Source: Thermoplasmata archaeon (GTDB lineage Archaea > Thermoplasmatota > E2 > DHVEG-1 > B8-G13). From it: a stretch of DNA of 5,890 bases. Under the pieces are notes generated by a model. That model was given only the letters and a program-made list of their open reading frames with translations, was not told where the DNA came from and did no database searches. Below, piece by piece: positions 1-4,457 of this stretch. A program made the translations under genes and the position numbers. Numbering within the stretch: position 1 is the first letter of the stretch; each line of letters starts with the position of its first letter. The DNA lies in NCBI GenBank assembly GCA_003649745.1, contig QMST01000038.1, positions 1 to 5,890 of the forward strand. The letters are read 5' to 3'.

Positions 1-262
1 GCAACATCAAAACCTAGAAAACCTGTTCTTGGCGCGTCAAGGTAGTATTTCACATATAGAGTGAACTCTTTAGGAACTATTTTAAATGTTATCAAATCAC
101 CCTTACAAGCAACCTTTGATCCTTTAACATCTATCTCTCCTATATACAGATTGTGTCATTTTCATTAGTAACAGTTTTCTTGTTTTTAGTTACTACAAAT
201 GCATCTACTGATGAAAACATCACTAAAAATGCTATCATAAAAACTATTATTGATGTTCTCAT
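1..262 (-). pseudogene. Exported protein of unknown family, 5' part, frameshifted and cut by the window edge
   Basis: Read on the minus strand from ATG at 262-260, the first 40 codons encode a typical signal peptide. It has one arginine near the start, a hydrophobic core (IIVFMIAFLVMF, about residues 5-16) and a small-residue exit SSVDA near residue 21. The frame ends at TAG 142-140. In the next frame, open from about 155 to base 1, the translation continues as plausible protein: LYIGEIDVKGSKVACKGD, then alternating hydrophobic residues including FTLYVKYYLDAP and TGFLGFDV, as in a beta-rich extracellular domain. The two frames can only be joined between about 157 and 143, where one base appears to be missing. 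No homopolymer lies at the join. The mature part is not a family I recognise. The gene diverges from the small gene at 378. It could be a decayed gene, or an intact one with a sequencing indel; the 3' part lies outside the window. Confidence 0.65.
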
Positions 263-275
263 ATCTCCCACGATT

Positions 276-304
276 CTATTTATATAACTTATGATATAAA
301 TATC
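276..304 (-). promoter_or_regulatory. TATA-rich promoter of the exported-protein gene
   Basis: Two archaeal TATA-like boxes stand here when read on the minus strand: GATATTTATATC (304-293) and TTATATAAATAG (287-276). The farther one would place the transcription start about 8 bases before the ATG, giving a nearly leaderless mRNA. A short GGGAG lies just before the ATG but is too close (2 bases) to be a good Shine-Dalgarno. Which box is used cannot be decided from sequence. Confidence 0.4.
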
Positions 305-325
305 TATCTATAGTTTTTATCTTAT

Positions 326-336
326 ACTATAAAAAT
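326..336 (+). promoter_or_regulatory. Candidate TATA box for the small gene at 378
   Basis: ACTATAAAAATT lies about 47 bases before the ATG, giving an expected leader of about 20 bases. A second AT-rich box, CAATAAATAGAAA (344-355), would instead give a leaderless transcript starting close to 378. No Shine-Dalgarno precedes the ATG, which slightly favours the second reading. Confidence 0.3.
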
Positions 337-377
337 TCAAAATCAATAAATAGAAAAAATATCATTCTCAGCTCACC

Positions 378-734
378 ATGGAAGAGGGGTTCATCACTGT
401 AAACAAGGATTACATGATTTTCTACCGGTATCATAAGAGAGATCCAAAATACAGGTATTTTAACAGAAAATTTGAAATAGCCTTGTTCAAAAAAGACAAT
501 GCAAAGAGTAAACTGTTGCTCTTACTAGACAATTGTGATACAGGTCCTGGAAAATGGTTTCCTCATATTCATAAACCTGGTCTTGATAAAAAATATTACC
601 TTGGTATTTCAACCCTAAACTGGAATCAGCTAAAAAATAAATTACTTGAATGCTTTGTTAGCGAAACAAAAGAGGATTATCGAGAGGACTTTAAAAAAGC
701 CGTGGATAAACTTCTATCGCCAAAACTTTCCTAA
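378..734 (+). CDS. Small soluble protein of unknown function (118 aa)
   Basis: The 118-residue product has no signal peptide or membrane segment, is rich in lysine and aromatic residues, and shows a believable alternation of strands and helices. Visible features are a YRYH segment near residue 17, a stretch LLLLLDNCDTGPGKWFPHIHKPG near the middle and a charged amphipathic C-terminal helix (about 80-115). The pattern of YRYH, then LDN, then PHIHK faintly resembles the DUF6516-type small proteins often seen in toxin-antitoxin-like contexts. The usual motif spacing is not kept, so this is only a hint. The ATG at 378 is the first in frame; no Shine-Dalgarno precedes it, consistent with a leaderless or short-leader mRNA. 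It diverges from the broken exported-protein gene and points toward the candidate RNA and the winged-helix regulator. No partner gene overlaps it. I do not assign a function. Confidence 0.65.
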   Translation: MEEGFITVNKDYMIFYRYHKRDPKYRYFNRKFEIALFKKDNAKSKLLLLLDNCDTGPGKWFPHIHKPGLDKKYYLGISTLNWNQLKNKLLECFVSETKEDYREDFKKAVDKLLSPKLS

Positions 735-746
735 ACAAACGATAAT

Positions 747-760
747 TTTATTTATTAAAA
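747..760 (+). promoter_or_regulatory. TATA-like box upstream of the candidate RNA
   Basis: TTTTATTTATTAAA lies in a very AT-rich stretch (about 10% G+C by hand count over 735-776). Its centre is about 24-27 bases before the GGGG at 777, where the candidate RNA's closing stem begins. That is the distance expected between an archaeal TATA box and its transcription start. AT richness makes chance matches easy, so the spacing rather than the motif is the evidence. Confidence 0.4.
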
Positions 761-776
761 AATACATTTTTATTTT

Positions 777-921
777 GGGGAATCAGGAGCTTTAAACAAT
801 TGTTTCCCATCTAAAAATCTACAACCTCAATTGTTTAAATGTCTACCAGTTATGACTTGTTGTCACTGGTTAGACGATAAAATCTGAGGTTTACTGAGGA
901 ACAGATGATCCCTGATTCCCC
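777..921 (+). ncRNA. Candidate structured non-coding RNA (about 145 nt) between convergent genes
   Basis: The ends pair perfectly: GGGGAATCAGG (777-787) with CCTGATTCCCC (911-921), 11 bp. Inside, TTTAAACAATTG (791-802) pairs with CAATTGTTTAAA (828-839), 12 bp around a 25-base loop. GTCTACCAG (841-849) and TGAC (853-856) pair with GTCA (862-865), CTGG (866-869) and TAGAC (871-875). A weaker hairpin is ATCTG (882-886) with CAGAT (902-906). Together they form a multi-branched junction. G+C is about 39% by hand count against about 10% just upstream, the usual look of a structured RNA in an AT-rich archaeon. A TATA-like box sits upstream and six T's follow directly, so plus-strand transcription is favoured. 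It does not fit tRNA, SRP RNA, RNase P RNA or a standard C/D or H/ACA guide. Alternatives are a small inverted-repeat element (MITE) with 11-bp ends, or an elaborate terminator for the convergent genes. Confidence 0.5.
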
Positions 922-927
922 TTTTTT
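911..927 (+). terminator. 3' arm of closing stem plus T6, likely terminator on the plus strand
   Basis: CCTGATTCCCC is followed at once by TTTTTT (922-927), the kind of oligo-T tract at which archaeal RNA polymerase stops. It would end the candidate RNA and any read-through from the gene at 378. On the minus strand the equivalent position is followed by A-rich sequence, so the signal is one-directional. The T-run overlaps the stop codon of the convergent regulator (926-928). Confidence 0.5.
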
Positions 928-1237
928 ACTTTAATTTTTTCTTATAATCTTTTAACATTGTTGCTAGGTCCTCTAGTGTGCTTTCTAATGTACCTAAAAC
1001 TTCATGGACTCTATTTGTGGTTATAGCACCGCTTTTTGAGGGTTCTATTAGCCCCTCTTGCTCTAATATCCTCAAGGAGTATCTTATAGAATGCTGAGGT
1101 AAATTCGTTAATTGTGATAGTTTTATTATCCCTATGGGTTCGTTTTCTTTAACAGCTTTTAAAACCTCTAAATGTCTGCCTAAGATGTTTATCTCTGAGA
1201 CTGTGGTGTCTAATAGGGCGGATCTTTTACGTGGCAT
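926..1237 (-). CDS. Winged helix-turn-helix transcriptional regulator (103 aa)
   Basis: This is a small archaeal DNA-binding protein. Residues about 22-80 form a winged helix: HLEVLKAVKENEPIGIIKLS as the first helices, then the helix-turn-helix LSQLTNLPQHSIRYSLRILE with IRYSLRILEQEGLIEPS as recognition helix and start of the wing. The basic N-terminus (PRKR) could contact DNA. The C-terminal 25 residues (LESTLEDLATMLKDYKKKLK) look like a coiled-coil dimerisation helix. No ligand-binding domain is present, so it probably acts as a simple dimeric repressor or activator. The start is secure: AGGAGGTGA (1250-1242) gives a near-perfect Shine-Dalgarno about 7 bases before the ATG. It converges on the candidate RNA and its 3' end touches that RNA's T-run. 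It diverges from the exported caspase-like gene, with a 270-base gap in between that could hold its targets. The target genes are unknown. Confidence 0.85.
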   Translation of the reverse strand: MPRKRSALLDTTVSEINILGRHLEVLKAVKENEPIGIIKLSQLTNLPQHSIRYSLRILEQEGLIEPSKSGAITTNRVHEVLGTLESTLEDLATMLKDYKKKLK

Positions 1238-1507
1238 TTTTTCACCTCCTCATCCCTGATAGTTGAATGTTTTTATAGATATATAATGTTTATTGTTATC
1301 ATGGTGCGAAATATCTATAGGGTTGAAAAGAGGGCTAGATGTTGGTAACATTTGTACAACAAACTATTTATACACTGGACTATATAATAATATACTGCTA
1401 TCACCTACCATCTCCCCTCCTTTTTATTTTTTAAAAATATTTTTTATTCTATATTTGTTCTAAAAAGTTTAAATATTGTATTTTACAAAAGATAAATTTA
1501 GAGGATC
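1238..1507. promoter_or_regulatory. Divergent intergenic region between regulator and caspase-like gene
   Basis: No sizeable gene is visible here. The regulator side has TATA-like sequence at about 1273-1286 (minus) and its Shine-Dalgarno at 1242-1250. A 9-bp inverted repeat, TATAGATAT (1274-1282) and ATATCTATA (1311-1319), surrounds that promoter and could be an operator for self-regulation. A perfect 8-base palindrome TTGTACAA is at 1352-1359. A minus-strand 15-codon frame (1411-1364) follows a purine run GGAGGGGAG. The stretch 1417-1455 is T-rich on the plus strand. The protease-gene side has its own TATA box near 1468. Confidence 0.45.
1468..1479 (+). promoter_or_regulatory. TATA box of the exported caspase-like gene
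   Basis: GTTTAAATATTG preceded by an A-rich tract matches the archaeal TATA/BRE arrangement. It predicts a start near 1500, just ahead of the Shine-Dalgarno GAGG (1501-1504), which lies 3 bases before the ATG. Confidence 0.45.
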
Positions 1508-2386
1508 ATGAAAAAATTTGTAACATTTATAATAGTAGCCTGTTTTATTCTTCTTATATTTACTTCTACAGCCAGTGCCCGATGTAGCTCATGCACACCT
1601 ATGGTTTCTACCTATAAAAACCCTGGTTTTTTCAACCAATTTTTTTGGAAATTGATTAGATCTCTGACGCAGTTTGAGATACAATCTGAGGTTTCTACTT
1701 ATGAGAAAAAAATCAGCTGTAAAAACCATTATTATTTAGAAGAAGACTATGCTGTTAGATATGAAGAAAATTATCCAGCTTCTGTGTATTCAAAATGTGC
1801 CGTAATAATCGGTGGTGGCACTGGATCATCTGATTCCCCTGAGATATCATATTATGCTCATAAAATTTACATAGGGCTTAAGAAAAAAGGTTTTTCTGAT
1901 AAAAATATCTATTATGTTAGTGCACAGAAAAAAGAAGGCGTTGATGCATTTTCAAATAAAGAAAACACTAGGTATGCTCTAAAATACTGGCTTAGATCCC
2001 ATTCTGGATCCCTAACCAGTTGCTATATCTTCCTATTAGGCCATGGAAACCATAGAAAAGACGAAGGCCTACTCTTGTTAGGTCAAGGTTACATTGGGGA
2101 GAGCGACATAGCAAAATGGATCAAAGGTTTAAGTTATAAAAAATGTCTTATCATGGTTGGATGTTGCGCCGCTAGTTATTTTAAAGATGGGCTAAGTGGG
2201 AAAAACAGGGAGATACTAGTACCATCTAGATATTATGCAACAACTCAGGATATAGCTATTCTTATAGACAAAGCTCTCTCCAAGGTTGAGACTGATAAAG
2301 GCTACAAAAAATTACCATACTATCATCTTCCACTCCCATATGGGCATATAAAACCACAAAGATTGTTAAAAATAAAAATTCTATAA
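1508..2386 (+). CDS. Exported caspase/legumain-like (clan CD) cysteine peptidase homologue, 292 aa
   Basis: Residues 1-24 are a clear signal peptide: MKK, a hydrophobic core FIIVACFILLIF, then TSTASA as a cleavage site. The mature protein begins RCSSC, possibly a disulfide pair. From about residue 96 it follows the clan CD fold: strand CAVIIGGG (97-104), a helix with YYAHKIYIGLKKKGF (115-129), then NIYYVSA (133-139). The strand YIFLLGHGNH (173-182) carries the expected catalytic His179, and strand CLIMVGCCAASYF (213-225) carries the candidate catalytic Cys219. Families C13 and C14 normally have Cys-X-Ser-Gly after that strand; here it reads CCAASYF, so activity is uncertain. There is no C-terminal membrane anchor, so the product is predicted to be free outside the cell. 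Start choice rests on the signal peptide and GAGG just upstream. It has its own TATA box and precedes trpS by 47 bases, which has a separate promoter. The substrate is unknown. Confidence 0.7.
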   Translation: MKKFVTFIIVACFILLIFTSTASARCSSCTPMVSTYKNPGFFNQFFWKLIRSLTQFEIQSEVSTYEKKISCKNHYYLEEDYAVRYEENYPASVYSKCAVIIGGGTGSSDSPEISYYAHKIYIGLKKKGFSDKNIYYVSAQKKEGVDAFSNKENTRYALKYWLRSHSGSLTSCYIFLLGHGNHRKDEGLLLLGQGYIGESDIAKWIKGLSYKKCLIMVGCCAASYFKDGLSGKNREILVPSRYYATTQDIAILIDKALSKVETDKGYKKLPYYHLPLPYGHIKPQRLLKIKIL

Positions 2387-2390
2387 ATTT
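2381..2390 (+). promoter_or_regulatory. Candidate TATA box for trpS, overlapping the upstream stop codon
   Basis: CTATAAATTT overlaps the TAA of the preceding gene (2384-2386) and predicts a start near 2413, leaving a leader of about 20 bases. No Shine-Dalgarno is visible before the trpS ATG. Confidence 0.4.
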
Positions 2391-2433
2391 TGGTAATCTT
2401 TTTGAAACAGTAGATGTTACAATATACTATATT

Positions 2434-3756
2434 ATGAGAATAGATCCATGGAGCGCCACCACCTATCAGGATTATGCAAAGCTGAGAGAAGAATTTGGGA
2501 TAGAAGAGTTTTCAGATGATATTTTAAAAACCCTGCCAAATCCAATTAAGATACTGAGAAGAGGCATTGTCTTTGGGCATAGAGATTTTCATAGAATAAG
2601 AGATGCTATATTAAAAAAGGAACCCTGGGCGATCTTAACAGGGCTCATGCCATCCGGTAGAATGCACCTAGGGCATAAAATGGTCATTGATGAAGTCATA
2701 TACTACCAGAGCATAGGCGCAGATGTATCCATTGCAGTAGCAGATATAGAAGCATACGCCACGAGAAACTATAGTTTCAAGGAGACAAAGAGATTTGCTT
2801 TTGAAGAGTATCTGCCAAACTATATAGCCCTGGGTTTAAAACCAGAGAAATGCAGAATATATTTTCAATCAAAAAACACGGATGTTAAAGATCTTGCATA
2901 CATACTTGGTAGAAAGGTAAACTGGTCTGAAATGCTTGCCATATATGGTTTCAACAGCTCAACAAACATGTCACATGTTTTATCACCCCTTATACAAGTT
3001 GGAGATATATTACATGTGCAGCTTGAGAAATATGGTGGCATAAGACCAACCCTGGTTCCAGTGGGCGTAGATCAAGATCCCCATATACGCCTAACAAGGG
3101 ATATAGCTGATGCATTTCGTATCTACAGCATTACTAAAACCAGTGATAACAAAATAGGCGTATTTGTCAAAGTAGACAAGGATATAAAGAAACTATTAGA
3201 TGTGGCTCAAACTCTTTTAGAAAACCTGGGTTATAAAAAACTGAAAAGGATAGACAGTTATAAAGCAATATACATAGATGATGCACAAGAAGGAGACATA
3301 GAAAAAATTGATTTTAAATTTGCTAAAAAAGAAAGAGAATTCAATGAAAACAGTTTCATAGCACCCTCCTCAACATATCATAGGTTCATGACTGGTCTAA
3401 CAGGAGAAAAAATGTCCTCTTCAAAACCAGAAACCGCTATATTTTTAACAGATAAGGCTGAAGATGTTAGAAGAAAGATAATAAATGCGAAGACTGGTGG
3501 GGCTGCAACACTTGAGGAGCAAAAAAAACACGGTGGGAAACCTAATCAATGCATGGTATATGAGCTGTTTTTATATCACCTCGTTGAAGACGACAGAGAA
3601 TTGGAAAAAATATATTTCTCCTGTACACAGGGTGAGAGAATGTGCGGTGATTGCAAAAAATATGCGATAGAGCTACTGGAGAAGTTTTTAAAAGAGCTTG
3701 CTGAAAAACGTGAACAGGCAAAAGAAGAAATAAAACATTACATATCTAATGGTTAG
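2434..3756 (+). CDS. trpS: Tryptophan--tRNA ligase, archaeal type (440 aa)
   Basis: This cytoplasmic class I aminoacyl-tRNA synthetase charges tRNA-Trp with tryptophan using ATP. The N-terminus MRIDPWS, then DYAKLREEFGIEEF and GHRDFHRI (48-55), is the usual archaeal/eukaryotic TrpRS opening and fixes the start. The ATP-binding HIGH motif reads MHLGH (77-81) after LTGLMPSGR. The core segment VPVGVDQDPHIRLTRDIA is at 208-225, STYHRFMTGL at 313-322, and the KMSSS loop at 326-330. Three conserved cysteines, C397, C404 and C407 (SCTQG, then CGDCK), match the archaeal C-terminal pattern. Unusual is a stretch of about 75 residues (roughly 230-306) between LTRDIADAF and FIAPSSTYH. Shorter archaeal enzymes have only a few residues there; it is lysine/aspartate-rich and may form a small inserted domain. 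The downstream gene on the opposite strand ends 15 bases away. Confidence 0.95.
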   Translation: MRIDPWSATTYQDYAKLREEFGIEEFSDDILKTLPNPIKILRRGIVFGHRDFHRIRDAILKKEPWAILTGLMPSGRMHLGHKMVIDEVIYYQSIGADVSIAVADIEAYATRNYSFKETKRFAFEEYLPNYIALGLKPEKCRIYFQSKNTDVKDLAYILGRKVNWSEMLAIYGFNSSTNMSHVLSPLIQVGDILHVQLEKYGGIRPTLVPVGVDQDPHIRLTRDIADAFRIYSITKTSDNKIGVFVKVDKDIKKLLDVAQTLLENLGYKKLKRIDSYKAIYIDDAQEGDIEKIDFKFAKKEREFNENSFIAPSSTYHRFMTGLTGEKMSSSKPETAIFLTDKAEDVRRKIINAKTGGAATLEEQKKHGGKPNQCMVYELFLYHLVEDDRELEKIYFSCTQGERMCGDCKKYAIELLEKFLKELAEKREQAKEEIKHYISNG

Positions 3757-3771
3757 AGCTTTTTTCAACAG

Positions 3772-4186
3772 TTATTTGAATTTCAATATTTCATCTTTTC
3801 CATCTAACTCTACAGAGAGATATATCTCCCTATATGGTGGTTTAAATTTTAAATTGTTTTTATCAAGATATTCAAAGACCTTGCTATATATCTTATTTAG
3901 TGTTTTACATAAGTCTTTATGTATCGCTACTAGGGTGTTCTCAAAATTTGGCTCCTTGATTTTTCCTATTTAAAATGCATTATCCGGTTCTATATCCCCT
4001 TCAAAGATAAAACCTATCTTTCTATCAACGCCAGAAATGGATTTGTTTTCTAGAATATTTTTCTCTATTATCCCAATTGGTGGAGAGAAAACATCTACTT
4101 TTTTCCTCCAACTGCCTGTATAAACTCTTGAGAATCTTAGGCAGTTCATCTAATTTACCATCAACAAATGCTATTTTATATTCCAT
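3772..4186 (-). pseudogene. GyrI-like (SHS2) small-molecule-binding protein, broken by a frameshift and an internal stop
   Basis: From ATG 4186-4184 the minus strand reads MEYKIAFVDGKLDELPKILK then SLYRQLEEK, the first half-repeat opening of GyrI-like domains. That frame stops at 4027-4025. Removing one A from the A6 run at 4104-4099 moves translation to VDVFSPPIGIIEKN, which matches the family's 'GPPigiY' turn. It then continues to the second half-repeat: NTLVAIHKDLCKTLNKIYSK, VFEYLDKNNLKFKPPYREIYL and a final strand ending at TAA 3774-3772. Within that frame a TAA at 3972-3970 interrupts between DNAF and IGKIKEP. Two independent lesions argue for a decayed gene; the homopolymer indel alone could be a read error. 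Intact relatives bind small hydrophobic or cationic ligands, often as effector domains or stand-alone sequestering proteins. The usual strand before the first half-repeat is missing, so the start could also be further upstream. It ends 15 bases from the convergent trpS. Confidence 0.75.
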
Positions 4187-4264
4187 AACCAAAAAATATA
4201 ATAGTTTTTTAACGCTTAAATTTTATTAAAAAATACCCGCTATTCTACATCCCCATATAGTAAA
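4187..4264 (-). promoter_or_regulatory. Spacer between tRNA-Thr and the GyrI-like gene, with a TATA-like box
   Basis: On the minus strand TTTAATAAAATTTAAG (4230-4215) predicts a start about 9 bases before the ATG at 4186, giving a nearly leaderless message. No good Shine-Dalgarno is present. The first bases after the tRNA are TTTT (4265-4262), a probable tRNA 3' end or termination signal. Confidence 0.35.
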
Positions 4265-4338
4265 AGCCGCTGGCGGGATTTGAACCCGCGACCTATTCCT
4301 TACCAAGGAATCGCTCTACCAGGCTGAGCCACAGCGGC
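4265..4338 (-). tRNA. tRNA-Thr, anticodon GGT
   Basis: The minus strand folds into a complete cloverleaf of 74 nt. Acceptor GCCGCTG (4338-4332) pairs perfectly with CAGCGGC (4272-4266), and the discriminator base is U at 4265. The D stem is GCTC/GAGC with loop AGCCTGGTA. The anticodon stem is ATTCC/GGAAT with loop TTGGTAA and anticodon GGT, which reads ACC and ACU threonine codons. The T stem is GCGGG/CCCGC with loop TTCAAAT. There is no intron and no encoded CCA. The discriminator U agrees with archaeal threonine tRNAs. It diverges from mptA. Confidence 0.97.
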
Positions 4339-4374
4339 ATCATCTCAAAACAAAAAAATGAATGAAATAACCTC

Positions 4375-4390
4375 TTTTATATTTTTACTT
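4375..4390 (-). promoter_or_regulatory. Candidate TATA box for tRNA-Thr
   Basis: Read on the minus strand, this stretch is GTAAAAATATAAAAGA, about 37-52 bases before the mature tRNA. That allows a short 5' leader removed by RNase P. The same AT-rich block lies in the divergent gap shared with mptA. Confidence 0.4.
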
Positions 4391-4398
4391 ACATTGGG

Positions 4399-4412
4399 CA
4401 AAATTTTATTAA
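4399..4412 (+). promoter_or_regulatory. Candidate TATA box for mptA
   Basis: CAAAATTTTATTAA lies about 50 bases before the proposed ATC start. It predicts transcription from about 4432, just ahead of the Shine-Dalgarno at 4444-4449, leaving a leader of about 25 bases. Confidence 0.35.
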
Positions 4413-4443
4413 TCCTAAACCATCTACATAACAGAAATTCTAC

Positions 4444-4449
4444 GGGAGG
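4444..4449 (+). promoter_or_regulatory. Shine-Dalgarno that decides the mptA start
   Basis: GGGAGG is the only strong ribosome-binding site in this stretch. It is 8 bases ahead of the in-frame ATC at 4458, the normal spacing. No ATG, GTG or TTG occurs in frame between the upstream stop (4416) and GTG 4560. Confidence 0.6.
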
Positions 4450-4457
4450 CTGAGCAA

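Noticed and set aside
777..921. C/D box or H/ACA guide RNA
   Set aside because: CTGA occurs three times and ATGATC once, but there is no C box near the 5' end paired with a D box near the 3' end, and no 3' ACA, so the standard architecture is absent.
3485..3670. Plus-strand 61-codon frame within trpS
   Set aside because: It lies wholly inside the well-supported trpS in another frame, with no ribosome-binding site.
3749..3973. Plus-strand frame of 74 codons after trpS
   Set aside because: It is the complement of the GyrI-like coding sequence, overlaps the trpS end, and its hydrophobic translation has no start signal; the minus-strand reading explains the sequence better.
751..4237. Shared 15-base string TTTATTAAAAAATAC near 751-765 and 4223-4237
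   Set aside because: The sequence is simple A/T and the two contexts differ (promoter-like against downstream of a tRNA), so chance is the better explanation.
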